This document shows, piece by piece, positions 1-11,700 of a stretch of DNA of 64,000 nt. Both the position numbers and the translations under genes were made by a program. A model generated the notes under the pieces. That model did not search any database, had not been told where the DNA came from, and saw only the letters and a program-made list of their open reading frames with translations. Positions within the stretch are counted from its first letter, which is position 1. Each line of letters begins with the position of its first letter. The stretch spans positions 104,162,887 through 104,226,886 of the forward strand of contig CM063503.1 of NCBI GenBank assembly GCA_032207245.1, read 5' to 3'. Source of the stretch: Pardosa pseudoannulata. Its lineage: Eukaryota; Arthropoda; Arachnida; Araneae; Lycosidae.

Positions 1-130
1 TAGGGGTTTAAACACCCCCTTGAGCTCAGACAAAATGGCAAAAATAAAAATTGTAGTAGAATTTATGCGGGCTGTTTTTTTATAGAGTTATGAACCCCCC
101 CCCCTTGAAAATATTCTGCGTACGCCACTG
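1..130. mobile_element. Right end of an hAT-type MITE cut by the window edge
   Basis: Ends in CTGCGTACGCCACTG, the reverse complement of CAGTGGCGTACGCAG, a common hAT terminal sequence. A G/C homopolymer and AT-rich interior precede it. The left end and its 8-bp duplication lie outside the window, so it cannot be confirmed here. Confidence 0.5.
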
Positions 131-160
131 GTACTGATACATCCGAACTTTTACCGCGGG

Positions 161-316
161 TTTTTTTTATGTTTGTTTTTTTTTTTTTATTTTTTTTTTT
201 TTTTTAATTTTTTTTTTTTTTTTTTTATTTAGTTTTCTGTTTTCGTTTCTTTGTTTTTTTTTTTTTTTGTTTGTGTTTTTCAGTTTTTTTTTAAGTTTTT
301 TTTTTTTTTTTTTTTA
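161..316. repeat. T-rich low-complexity tract
   Basis: Runs of 8-22 T interrupted by single A, G or C. With the poly(T) at 600-614, nothing coding is visible between 131 and 858. Confidence 0.9.
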
Positions 317-614
317 GTTTAGTTTGGGCGCGCTAGGTCGATAATTTTCAAACTGGGTATCATGGCATAGCAAGATGACTCAAGAGGGCACTGCGGAAAT
401 GTTCAAGAATAGTGAAAAAATTATCCAAAACATTTTTATTTTTCTCATTCAAGACAAATCAGCATTAAATGCGTACAGTTTTAATTCTCTTTCTTTATTT
501 AAACCGCTATAAGAATACTTTTACTCCCTGAATTTTTTTAGTTCGACAAAAGTACAGCGACGAAAAAAGTTTGAGAACCACTGAGCTACGGTATACTTTT
601 TTTTTTTTTTTTTT

Positions 615-763
615 GCTACACGAGGGATAGTGAGATTTAATCGAAACCTACGGCTTACAGCTGATTCTGAACGGCTACGAACATTCTTGCTAGCAGTGAT
701 TCGAACCGAGACGTATTTTCGTTACCGAAAGGCAACGCCTTACCATTCTACCATCGTCCGGCC
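615..763 (-). mobile_element. Degraded tRNA-derived SINE
   Basis: Shares the order of motifs of the better copies (tail ACACGAGGG..., CTGAACGGCTACGAAC, B-box region GATTCGAACC, head ATCGTCCGGCC). Diverged and lacking a clear A box. Confidence 0.55.
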
Positions 764-858
764 AACTTTGTCAGACGCCTTTTCGTGGAAGCTTGTGACA
801 CTATTTATTATTAATTCTAGGCAGCTTCTCGTGTAAATGTAAATAGGTGGTTGATTTC

Positions 859-1490
859 CAGGGCTGTAGCCAGAAATTATATTCGGAGGGGGACCAAGGG
901 AAACACATTGTTTTTTTGTAAATGATAGTTTTCTTATGTATGTACACCCCTAATGAGTATCATTAATGCAATGTGGTTTTAAGATATCAAAATAATTAAA
1001 AAATGATATAAACAAATATAAAGCCTAGAATGAGTAATGAAGTAACTGCTCAATGAATTTAATAGTAAAATTAACATTAAAAAGATATAAACTAAATATG
1101 GTATTAAATTCTAATTTTTAATACGGTAGTGTAACCAAATAAAAAGAATAATTTTGGAAAGACAATGAACTTGTTCAAATTTTTTACTTGTATATTATAA
1201 AATATGCTAGCCTTGATGAGTTGCAAAAAATTTTCAAAATTTCTTCCGACTGTGCATCAATATTGTGGGGAGTTGCTAAGAGTGATAGTCAATTTGCTCT
1301 CGTCGAATACAATTTGCACCTACTGTTTAACGCAATGTCACTAAACATACGTTTATAAGCACACTCTTGTCTATGCATAGCTAGGCAGATGACACACCCA
1401 CACACATGGCCCATTTTCTTTCCACGAAACGGTCTTTTAGAATTTCGGGGAGGGATCAGTTCCCTAAATCCCCCCTTGTCTACGGCCTTG
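859..1490. mobile_element. hAT-type MITE, 632 bp, 8-bp target duplication
   Basis: Begins CAGGGCTGTAGCCA and ends TGTCTACGGCCTTG, imperfect terminal inverted repeats with hAT-style CAGGG ends. Flanked by TTGATTTC at 851-858 and again at 1491-1498 (8 bp, the hAT duplication length). The interior is AT-rich and has no transposase. Confidence 0.72.
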
Positions 1491-1498
1491 TTGATTTC

Positions 1499-1996
1499 AA
1501 TTTTAGGAGATTAAAGATTTTAGGAGATCATTATCATGTCTAATGACATGTTAATAAAAATGAAACGTATTCTTCCTTGCTTTTGTGCATTTCTCTAAAT
1601 AAAGATTGGTATCGAATTCACAGGAATGATATACAATTGATAGATAAGTATCCATGTTTAGTTGCTGTAAAATATGTCTTCCCAATTTTAAACCCGAAGT
1701 ACTTTAACATGCAAAATAGTCAAGCAGTATTATTATTAGGTCAAAACACTTTAACGAATAAAATAAGCTTAACTTTCGTGTTTCAGTATTCCTATACAGT
1801 GTGTCTTCAAGTACTGGTTTTTAATTTATCAAATTTTCACCTGTAAAACTGTGTTTTGTTTTCAACGATAAATTTTAGCTTTCGTGTTTTAATAAGAAGG
1901 GTGTATCATAATTTTTTTCATATATTAAAAGGAATTTTTGTTAAACATATTTTTACAATTTCTCTGTTGCTTCATTTATCCGTGAATGTATCAGCT
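1499..1996. other. Intergenic AT-rich DNA
   Basis: Nothing recognised. A 90-codon open frame at 1577-1846 has no repeat, signal peptide or family motif, and is what AT-rich DNA of this size gives by chance. Confidence 0.6.
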
Positions 1997-2000
1997 TTAA

Positions 2001-2527
2001 CCCTTTATATCCTGAATTAATTTACCATCAACTTTCTTACTGCAATTTTGTATCATTAGATAAGTTTTAATGGAGAATAGTCATAGAAAAAAGAAAATTA
2101 ATTTTTACTGTATCTTAATAGTTAATTTTGCAGCTGGTACTTTCTAGTACCAACATATATTTTTTAATTATGATAGAAAATAAAACATTCAATTAGGAAT
2201 AAAACAAATGAAATGCTTACCTGCGAAGTATAGAAATCTCTAAAAAATAATAGTACCAAATAACTGGTAATAAACCACTAAATTTACTCAACTGAACAAC
2301 ACGTGTATCAACTCTACCCCAAAATGACCTTGGAATGCAGCACCCCAGTTATAAAATCCCTATTATGCGAATAAAAAGGATTCCTGATTGGTGGTGTGAT
2401 TTCTTTTCTGCTCTAGGAACTGCATCGTTCATGTACTTTTGAGTACCGCCAGGAAAAACGGATTTATTAGGAATATATAGGTGTTTGATTGAAGCGGTAC
2501 TTGTAAGTACCGTCAGGATAAAAAGGG
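2001..2527. mobile_element. piggyBac-type MITE with three GGTACTT hairpins
   Basis: Flanked by TTAA at 1997-2000 and 2528-2531. Termini are CCCTTTATATCCTGA and its near reverse complement TCAGGATAAAAAGGG. TTAA plus CCCT ends is the piggyBac signature. No transposase is present. Palindromes of the form GGTACTT-n-AGTACC lie at 2135-2152, 2432-2447 and 2495-2512. Confidence 0.75.
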
Positions 2528-2764
2528 TTAAACAGTTTAAAATTTAATCGCTTTCAAAGATTCAATCACATCCACACAAATACAGACAAGCAGATGTAAA
2601 AATAAATACATAAATAAATAAAAATAAGACTGACATCCAATTAAACGGTAAAAAAATACGGCACAAAATATTATTGTGGTATACAAAAGTTAATGGTTAG
2701 CCGTAGTTTACAAGCGGGTGTTACTGAAGCCTCATTTCAAATCTCTGTATTCCCTTCTACACAG

Positions 2765-2943
2765 GGCCGAACGATGGCCGAATGGTTAGGATGCTGGCCT
2801 TCGGAACCAGAGTTCGTGGGTTCGAAACCAACTGTGTTATGGATGTTCGTAGCCGTTCGGAATCTGCTTTAAACAGTAGGTCGCGGTCTCATTAGACCTC
2901 GTGTTGCAAAAAGTAGACCGTAGCTCTCCAAACTAAACCAAAT
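2765..2943 (+). mobile_element. tRNA-derived SINE, best-preserved copy
   Basis: The tRNA-like head has an A-box-like TGGCCGAATGG and a B box GGTTCGAAACC (2819-2829), followed by a unique body (GCCGTTCGGAATC, CGTGTTGCAAAAAGTAGACC) ending CCAAACTAAACCAAA. Copies recur through the window, so this is a family. The plus orientation is rare here. Confidence 0.8.
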
Positions 2944-3015
2944 CCCTTCTACACATGTATTTATTTCTTCCCTGCAATTCACCATGTCTCTAGTATATTG
3001 AACATTCCTTCACAG

Positions 3016-3550
3016 AGTCACGGTAGCTCAATCTGCAAAGACTGCGATCTCCTAAGTGAAAGGTTGTGGATTCGAAGCCCGAGCCGGCCTATTGATTTGA
3101 TTTGGTTTGGTTTGGTTCGGAGTGCTACGGTCTACTTTTTGCAACACGAGGGCTAATGAGACCGGGACCTACAGCTTAAAGCCGATTCCGAACGGCTACG
3201 AACGCCCATGCCACAGTGGGATTCGAATCCACGAACTCCGGTTCCGAAAGCCGGCACCCTAACCAATCGGCCACCGTTCGGCCCCGAGCCGGCCTAAGAT
3301 ATAAGGAACGTAAAATATGTCCTTGGTCCCAACGTCCTCCAAGTTCTGAAACGATACGTTTGGGGTGTCAGGGCAAGCCTGGGGGTCTTCTGCTTTGTCC
3401 CTGCTTCTAAATTACGAGGACCCAACTGGAGTAATGTTACTCGCGTCCGTAGCATACCTTGATCTACAAGTACTTCTCGAGTGGTGCTAAATAGGTAACA
3501 GCTTCGCAGCCTTGTATTGGCATAAAGACATATAGTGCTGTATTGCCAGC
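3016..3550 (+). mobile_element. Second tRNA-like repeat, interrupted by the SINE
   Basis: Before the inserted SINE lies ACGGTAGCTCAATCTGCAAAG ... GGATTCGAAGCCC, an A/B-box-like pair of a different tRNA type. After it, sequence continues with a GC-richer body (3296-3550) that stands out from AT-rich surroundings. Probably another SINE; the right end is not defined. Confidence 0.45.
3091..3282 (-). mobile_element. tRNA-derived SINE with 13-bp target duplication
   Basis: Full-length copy in minus orientation: tail GGTTTGGTTTGGTTCGGAG, body, B box as reverse complement of GGATTCGAATCC, head ending CGTTCGGCC. Flanked by CCCGAGCCGGCCT at 3078-3090 and 3283-3295, a 13-bp duplication typical of LINE-mobilised insertion. 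Confidence 0.82.
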
Positions 3551-3609
3551 TGCGTTACGAATAAAAAATTCCTTTATTCTGATTGAGCTGTTGGAAATCT
3601 ACTGGAGTA

Positions 3610-3665
3610 TGTTCGGAGCGCTATCGTCAATCTTTTACACCACGAGAGCTAATTGGAAATCACTT
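3610..3665 (-). mobile_element. SINE tail fragment
   Basis: GTTCGGAGCGCTATCGTCAATCTTT followed by CACGAGAGCTAATT matches the 3' third of the SINE family; the tRNA head is missing. Confidence 0.5.
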
Positions 3666-4039
3666 TAATCTCTTAAAGTTTATGAACCATTTTCTAAATT
3701 CAACTACTAATGCTGTGATTTCCAAACTGTGTGCGTGACTGACACCGCGAATATATATCAAAATTAAACAACTTCTGCAAAAGACAAAAATCAATTCATA
3801 ATCCAACGTGAAGAAAAAAAAACTATATTTTTAGTATAGTACAGTAATATGCTTAATATTCTGTATCATTTGCATAATATATTTTTATTAATAAGTTAAT
3901 GAATGCAGATATATCCCGTTTATGAATCCAAGATTTTAAAATTTGTGTAGTTAATGACAAGTTTATCTGCCCCATTAATTATTTTAACAATAAATATGTT
4001 CATCCACCAAACTGTTTTTCCCTTTAAATTGAAACTTAC

Positions 4040-4460
4040 ATTTATGATATTTTAAAACTAAGCCATCCACTTTAGCCCATTAAAGCCCAGCGTTCTTATT
4101 TGAGGACAAAGAAGAAATAGTTTGTAGAATTTCTATGTTTTCTTGAAACGATTCTTCCTTTTTAATGAAAATAGATATTAATCTTATGAATAATCTCCTA
4201 AGTTTTCTTATATGATATCTATAATTTTGCCATTTCCATTGACATTCGATTTTATGATTTTCAAGCTTAGTATAGAAATTTATTGTTTCTGAATTTACAC
4301 CACCCCAAATCATAGCTAATAGCCATATCTGTAAAATCCTTTTACAGTACTTTGCTCATACATAATAACATATAAACCTCTTATCGCGAAGCTTTCCATA
4401 TTTTTTTAATGACATCTTATGTTACTTTAAAATGACACCTCACTAATGATTACTTGATGT
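4040..4460. repeat. Diverged interspersed repeat, copy 1
   Basis: Contains TAAAGCCCAGCGTTCT, TAGAATTTCTATGTTTTCTTG, TAATCTTATGAATAATCTCC and AATGACATCTTATG, which recur in the same order at 7090-7560. No coding potential or termini recognised; a 77-codon minus frame inside is part of the repeat. Confidence 0.5.
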
Positions 4461-5550
4461 CATATTTAAAGGTGTTTAAATTTCATATTTTGTTTTACTT
4501 CCAGGTGTCTATAATACTTTCTATGTTAGATATTTACTAATATATAGTCATCAGAAATATCTGGGCGTTAATGGGTCATCTGAGAGAGACAGACCAATGT
4601 TTTGATTCAGTACGTTGGTAACTAAAAAGGTTTGAAAACTACTGTACTAATGAATCCCAAGGCTAGAAGATTATTTTTTTAAGATTAGATTAGATTATGC
4701 GACACTTTTAGAGAAGAAAGAAAATTCTTATAGTATAAATATCAATCCATCATGATTGTTCTTCCACCTTTGACTGTAAAAACAAGGGCTACAAAAAAGC
4801 ACGTTTTTTCTGGAAGGGCACATTGTTTCCTTTTTGCATTTTATCCTTTGGTCTTTTTCTGAATTATGCAGGGGAAAATTTTTCTTTTCTTTTACATTTG
4901 ATGGAGTGTTTTGAGGTACCTATCCCCACAGAAATTGGAGTAGGAAGCAACAAATCACTGCCTCGAAAAGCCTGGATTCTGGATATTTTCAATTTAAGCA
5001 TTCTATTAAGCTTATACAGCGTAAAGCAATTTCCCCTTTGTTTCATAAAATACATTTATTAATCGTCCCTTATCCTTATTATTTTCACCATGTTGAATTA
5101 AAAAACAGGGCATTTCATTACATGAGAGTCATCCTGAAAGTAAGGATTCCCGAAGTCCTTTAAAAAAATAAAACATTATTACCTCTAAAGATTCATTGTA
5201 AAAGATACAACAATATTTTAACTACTTCTCAACATAATAACTCTCGATATGTAACACTTTTCATACCGTAAATTTTGTAACCCAGCGTGAAATTTTTTGG
5301 TTGTTCACTTGATTGCATGTTTTTTTTTTGTCAAAACTTAGCGATCTAACATTGCTTAATTGAAAAATGTTTTTATTATTCAAAACATAAGGTAATAATA
5401 ATAAAAAATTACTTTAAATATCAAAATGTTATTTTAATTTATTTTTACAACATAATTTAATATTTATATTTTAATTTATTTTTACTATTACAACATCAAA
5501 GGTAAAATCGTAAGATCTATTATATAGTTGTAAAGAGCTATTCAAAATAA

Positions 5551-5553
<3 letters not shown>
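4461..5553. other. Intergenic AT-rich DNA
   Basis: No gene evidence. Overlapping open frames on both strands at 4823-5062 mirror each other, as expected when one frame is the shadow of an AT-rich stretch; none has a family motif. Confidence 0.5.

Positions 5554-5620
<67 letters not shown>
5554..5620. repeat. (TA)n microsatellite
   Basis: Uninterrupted AT dinucleotide run of 67 bases, directly followed by a SINE copy. Confidence 0.97.
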
Positions 5621-5622
<2 letters not shown>

Positions 5623-5639
5623 CAAAATAAACCCCAGTT

Positions 5640-5810
5640 TTGGTTTGGAGCGCTACGGTCTACTTTTTGAAACACAAGGGCTAATGAGGCCGGAACCTAC
5701 TGCTTAAAGCCGATTCCGAACTACTACGAACATCCATGCCATAGTGGGACTCGAACCCACGAACTCCGGTTCCGAAGGCCAGCATCCTAACCATTCGGCC
5801 ATCGTTCGAC
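5640..5810 (-). mobile_element. tRNA-derived SINE
   Basis: Tail TGGTTTGGAGCGCTACGGTC, body GCTAATGAGGCCGG, B box reverse of GGGTTCGAGTCCC, head ending GGCCATCGTTCG. Close to the copies at 2765 and 3091. Its 3' tail abuts the (TA)n run. Confidence 0.82.
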
Positions 5811-5896
5811 TATAAACGCCAGGAGAAAGGGAAGTTGTGGCAATATGTTTGCTATAGGATCCGTTTTCAAAAAATAGTGGGAACTATGGTTTACAC

Positions 5897-6791
5897 CAGG
5901 GGTGGGCAAATACTTTTAAGCGCGGGCCAAAATGAAATTTTCAAAATGTCTCCCGGGCCGGAGGACTATACCGCGTACGTTGTGCACACGCTAATGTTTT
6001 GGGTGGGGCTTTGTCTCTGCCCAAGAAATTTTTTGGACAAAAACCCTATAAGTATCATTTTAAAGCATTTGGACAGAGAAATTTGACAGTTAATAAAAGA
6101 TAATAGTAATAATAAATTGTCTTACTTAGGAGTATATGCGAACAATTTGTGCCCAGTAAAATATGTCACGTAATTTTTAAAGAAATATGATCCCTTATAT
6201 TAAATTAATGGTCTATAAATAAATCAGTTAATGAAAGATTTTATTTTTATTTATATTTTAATGATACAATTTATTTTATTTTGATCATAGTTATTACATT
6301 TTTATATTTAAATTACATTTTGTAAATATAATAGTAAATAGAATTATAAAAAGAAAAGACAAACATCAAACGTTAAAATAGAATAGTTTTAGTTAATGCG
6401 AAACTTGAAATCTGGAATGTTCATTTGATATTGTTTCTTCAAAATTTGGATTCAAACGACCTGTAGCAATCCTTAATACCGAGTGTAGATTTACGCCAGT
6501 AATTTGTGATCGATATTTATTTCTCGTGTAAATCATTAAAGAAAAATTTCTTTCACAAATATACTGTTGAACCAAATAAAACTAGGTAATTTTGAACATC
6601 GTTCAAAAAATGTTTGAAATGTTCTGTATTCAAAGCATCGTAGTGAACACTTTTTTTTCTTTTATTAAATTATTTAATGAAATTCTGTTGATTTCAAGAA
6701 AATCGCATATAAGAGATTAAAAAAATTGCATGCAGGATTTTTCAACGGGCAGGATAAAATAAGCAACAGGGCCGGCTTTTGCCCACCTCTG
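5897..6791 (-). mobile_element. Deleted hAT transposon with 8-bp target duplication
   Basis: Termini CAGGGGTGGGCAAA and TTTGCCCACCTCTG are near-perfect inverted repeats. GTTTACAC flanks both ends (5889-5896 and 6792-6799). The size (895 bp) is far below an autonomous element. The minus strand at 6393-6575 keeps the transposase C-terminus: CERNFSLMIYTRNKYRSQIT, VLRIATG and NPNFEETI match the hAT dimerisation region of the Zaphod/GTF2IRD2-like type. Confidence 0.88.
6393..6575 (-). pseudogene. hAT transposase C-terminal remnant
   Basis: Sixty codons with C-E-R-N-F-S-L-M-I-Y-T, then RSQITGVNLHSVLRIAT and FEE. In intact hAT transposases this block ends the protein; the catalytic and zinc-finger parts are absent, so it is a relic. 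Confidence 0.75.
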
Positions 6792-7089
6792 GTTTACACC
6801 GTAAAATTCAAAACAAATTCTGACTTGATTTCAAAGTTTAGAAAATGATTAGCAGTAGGTACCGAAAGCCTTAATAGAAAATTAGAAGTAAACCCTTGCT
6901 AGTCATAAAATTCTCAAACTCCCGACATACTAAATATTAAAGAAAAGACTGGTAAACCTATTAATGGGAATTTACGGAGCAGCATTCATACCGCTGCAAC
7001 TGTCGCATTACAAAACAACACTTACTTAAAAAAAAAAAAAAACCTCTCGTATATTTTTCTGATGTAATTTTTGTATGCTACTAATGTTA

Positions 7090-7560
7090 ACACAACTTAT
7101 ATAAACCCTTTCTTAAACATTAAGACTTTTAATGCATGATTTGATTTCAGAAATGAAAACTCATTTTCCCATCTAATAACAAGTTTCCATTTACCTTTAA
7201 AGCCTAGCATCTCAATTTAGATACTACTAAAAATAACTTTTAGAATTTTTGTTTCCTCTAGAACGAGTTTTTCTTTTGAGAGTTCGGTAGAGGGCAATCT
7301 TATAAATAATCTACAAAATTTAAAGTTTCTTTTATTTATAAATTTCCATTTGGATTCTTCTACATTTACCATTTTTTTAACAGAGCACATAAATTTACTT
7401 TATCCCCCATGAACAGACAGAAATCATTATAAATTGTTTTATCTTTCATAAACTTCTTTTTACAGTACTTATTTTGCATTGTAATACGAAATAAATCTTT
7501 TCTATCGAAATTTTTTTTTTTTTCGTAAATGACATCCTATGACGTATAAAACGATAGCTA
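7090..7560. repeat. Diverged interspersed repeat, copy 2
   Basis: Matches 4040-4460 in the same orientation: TAAAGCCTAGCATCTCAATTT, TTTTAGAATTTTTGTTTCC, CAATCTTATAAATAATC and AATGACATCCTATG. Strongly diverged, so old. Confidence 0.5.
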
Positions 7561-7593
7561 ATCATTAACGCGGCGTGCTGTAGTATTCAAAGT

Positions 7594-7721
7594 TTCATTC
7601 ATTCATTCATTCATTCATTCATTTACTCACTTATTTACTTACTCATTTACTCACTCATTTAATCATTTATTTACTTACTCATTTACTCATTTATTTACTT
7701 ACTCATTCTATTTATTTACTA
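7594..7721. repeat. (CATT)n / (ACTC ATTT)n tetranucleotide repeat
   Basis: Starts as pure CATT units and degrades into TTACTCATTTA variants. Simple-sequence origin is clear. Confidence 0.9.
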
Positions 7722-7887
7722 TTTTGCCGTCCATAATAACTTAGATTTCAAATGTGCATCGATATGCAATCGGCAGAATTGACACAGGTATTAAAGTGTT
7801 AGTACTGTATAATTTATCTGAGATGAAAATAGCTCGTAAAGGTGTTTCAAAAATGCTAACTTTATTTTCATTTTTGTAATTTCTTAA

Positions 7888-8700
7888 CCCTTACTTTGAC
7901 AAGATGTTTTCCAAATATTTTTTAATTTCTGTTATTTTCCCCCATGTCTGTATAGACATTAGGATCTCTGTAAAATAAAAAAAAAATATTTTTTCCATTT
8001 TTGAGATAATGTCCGCTGTGGCGAACACTGACAATTGAGCCGCTCAGAAGCCAATGCGGTTAAGTCCACTTTTATATTTTCTGATATTTGGAAATTTTTA
8101 TGAAATAAATAATCTTAGTTATTAAAGGATTTACTCGTAGGTTACTTTTTCTAGGTTAGATAGCCCTTTTTTTAATAGCTTCTGAATATATTGTACAATA
8201 ATTTCAGAAGCCATTGTGAATAAGTCTACTTTTTATCAATATTTTTTTACATAAACTTTGAAATAAAAATTCTTCTTTCGATATTTGTTGGTAACACTGA
8301 AAAACAAACATAAACTTATGACAATAAATGTTATTTTATTATTTTTACATAAATTTCTTATTTTTTTCAGCTGCCAAAAGGTATAAGTCCTAAAATTTTT
8401 AAGATTCTGTCATTTCCATAAATACTTACGTTTTTATTTACACATCCTGTTTTTTTTTGTTTTTTTTTTGGGGGGGGGGCAGAGTTTACACCTCGGAAAA
8501 AAAAAAAAAAAGACTTCATACACTTTTCTAATTAAATTAATAAACCGAGAATTTTAAAAACTAATGCATCAAAAAATATTAATTTTCTTAATTTTTGTGT
8601 TTTGGACTTAACCGCATTAGCTTCTGAGCTGCTCAATTATGTTATATAGTAGTTATAAATATATGTCCGATGTAGCGGCCAGACTTAGTCAAATTAAGGG
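7888..8700. mobile_element. piggyBac-type MITE with long sub-terminal inverted repeat
   Basis: TTAA at 7884-7887 and 8701-8704 flanks CCCTTACTTTGAC at the left and GTCAAATTAAGGG at the right. Inside, 8035-8068 and 8605-8638 are an inverted pair differing at two positions out of 34 (ATTGAGC-GCTCAGAAGC and GCGGTTAAGTCC shared). No transposase. Confidence 0.75.
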
Positions 8701-8704
8701 TTAA

Positions 8705-11700
8705 GCTATTAAAATTTCCGGACCATCACAAGAGGACATTTAGAGGTTCTTTAGATTCCTAAGTAATTGTTTTATTTGTGCCTTATATAATATGTCATTC
8801 AACTTTGTAAGCAACTTCACTAGTATTTATTATAACCTAAAACGTTCCTGTAAAAATAAGACCAATTTATTAGTAAATGCATTGCTAAAATAAGTAATCC
8901 TCCGCAGGTATACTTCTACCAAACGTGGCCCAATATACAAAAGTTTGGTCTCTCATACTTGAAAGTTTAATTCCATTATGTTCTTAATTATAGCTTTCAT
9001 AGAAGTGTATGCGCATTGAACTTCCTTTTACAATGTAATTTTTATTCCCGCAGTTCCTGTTACATCGAATTAACAAAATAGCTACAAGCCGTACAGGAAC
9101 ACACTCCCCTCCCCCCTCATTTTTGTCGAGTGGAAGGGAAATTATATCAGATGGTTGATTGGGGCTTTTAAGATTAAAAAGGATTTTAGTTGGTTTTCAG
9201 CTTACGTGAGTTCCCAAACGATTGATAACAAGGGGGAGAGTAAGAAATATTTAATAGGCAAAATCACTCAAGCGACGTGGTATACTTTAAATCAGCTCTT
9301 AAAAAAAAATATATAGGGAGAGATTCGAGAGTTGACCAAGTGATGAAAGATAAATCGTAAAGATAAAGGTTACAGAGGGGAAAATTTGATCACCCTTCAG
9401 TTGGTAAAAAATTATGTATGAAACGACTGTATATTACGACGTATTGTCTTGAAATAAAAGGATTTATGATAAATCGAATCATTTGTGTGGTATCAACGTA
9501 AGAGTTTAATTCGTGGGCAAATCACTAAGGGACGTTCATTGGCTATACAGTAGTTAATAAAAAATAGACCGTAGCGTAAAACAAAAAGTTTAGATATCAG
9601 TAAATTAAGAGAACCTATGTAAAATAGGCACTTGAAATAATAAAATGGATCTATAAGTAATACAGAAAACGTAATTTTCAATGTGTTTAAAAAAATATAT
9701 TCACGAACGTAAAAACTTTTCATAAACTAAATCATAAAGAACTTTGTTTGGTTTTATGCTCTTACTTTTTGCAAAAAATAGACTAGCAACCTCCAAACAA
9801 ATTTAGCACCAATCTTGTATTATAAATTACAAACATAGGTCAAAATAGGTTCACTTAGAACAATATATTTATTAATTCATTAAAGAATACACATAAAAAA
9901 ATAGTAAGTAAGAAAAAATTAATACTACATAATTCAAGTATTTAAAACTTTAGAGGAGGAAATGGGAAAAAATAATGGGAGAATGGATTTGTAAAGGTGT
10001 AATGGTACGAATGTGGGATTCGAATCCACGAAAAGGGTACCGAAAATTCAATCGGCCAGCGTTCGGCAAAGAACTTTAAGGATTCAGCAAAATGATAGAA
10101 ACAATTTGATTAGTTTCTAGGATTTCTAGTTGATCTTTACAGAATATCCTAAAAGCAGCGCGAGAAGAAAAGGAAGTCCATCAGTGTACCTCAGTCTTGT
10201 CATTTCCTTTGAAAACCCGACGGAAAAACCTTTAGTACTTTCTTGAACTACTAAAGTTTTAGTAGATATACCTTCTCACTAGAAGCACCCGATTTTAGAG
10301 AATCTAATAGTTTCTGCTAAAAGCAATTTAAGGTTAATTTTTTTCTAATAACACTTGCGTATCACATCATGCTAACTTTCAGTTTAATAACTAGCTTTTC
10401 CTACGGAACATTTTTTAAATATCCTGTTTGAATAAGAACGATTTTGTAAACCCTCCCAAAGCTCTAGAAGCGACTGGTAAGTTTCAATAAAAGCAACGGG
10501 ATTTTTTTTTTTTTAATCTACCGTGTACATCGAAAGTTAAGTGTTTACGCAATTAACTGCACAGTTACCAAGGCAAAAAAGGGTATATTCGCTCAGGCCA
10601 GAACTGAAGAAATACTGGCTCAAACTGCGCAGATTACATAATTTATCGTTCAGTTATCACGCCATTCGGGAATCCAAACAGTTTAACTGACGGTGTTTGG
10701 GCCGCTTAATTGGAACAGAACTTTATATTTACGATGAATAATTAAAAAATAAAGACTGGTATAAAAACTTACATCTAGAAAAGGTACTATGCCTCAAACA
10801 ATTTTTAGAAATTATGAGATTTCTACCGCCGTGACTTGTTAGGGGCAAAACTTGCAGGAAAAAAAAATTCGGAGTACGCCAATATCGCTCGAGCGTCATA
10901 CTTTTATAGCTTGCCCACTGTTAGCTAATCCCAAATTATTCATTTAAAATAATTACTTTAATTTTGTAGCATTAGTCAGAAAGGTTGAGTAAACTTCGAC
11001 ATAGGATTGCAAATGTCGAATGATTTAACCATTTCAAGGTCTGCCAATTCTCAATGTTTCACTACAACTCCTGTAGCCCAACATTGATGATTGATAATTA
11101 TTAATATTTAATGAGTAATGTTTCATAAAAGCCATATTTTAGTCTTTAAACTCAACTCTTAATCTCAAGTCTTTCTTCAAGTAAAAGAAAAAGAAATTCC
11201 TAATACTGAATTGGTTTACAGCCAAGATAGATTTTTCTACGGCTCCAATTAGTTTTATTTTTAAAGGAAATTCTTAGATATAATCTTCCCTTAACCTTAA
11301 GTTCCTCCCTTACAGATTTTACATATATTTAAGCCACTAATATAGAAGCTATTTAGTTTAGTAAAAACTTTTATAGTTTATGCAGGACGTGCAGATGATT
11401 CAAGTTCTTATTTTAATAAATTTTGAAGAAATGAAATATGAGACCATTTTAAGAGATCAAAAATTTAAGCAATATCATTATGGTTACAAGCGTATAGTCC
11501 AATGGCATTGACAATGACATTGAAGGATACCTAAAGTTAACCCTCAATGCCAGTCATTTCTCCAAAATATATTGATGAATATCCGAGTTCTTATGCACTG
11601 CACAGAGTATAACATGAAATTTAAACTGGATATTAAAGCCTTCCAGTAATCAACTGCCCTTTTAAACAAGACATTTGTAAAGAAATAAATTTCGGTACAA

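Noticed and set aside
1577..1846. Possible small secreted protein
   Set aside because: No signal peptide, no splice or promoter context, AT-rich codons; a chance frame.
2765..2838. A tRNA gene on the plus strand
   Set aside because: A and B boxes are present, but the acceptor ends do not pair, and the sequence continues into a SINE body found in many copies.
3216..3410. Plus frame over the SINE
   Set aside because: Lies across a SINE and its target duplication; not a gene.
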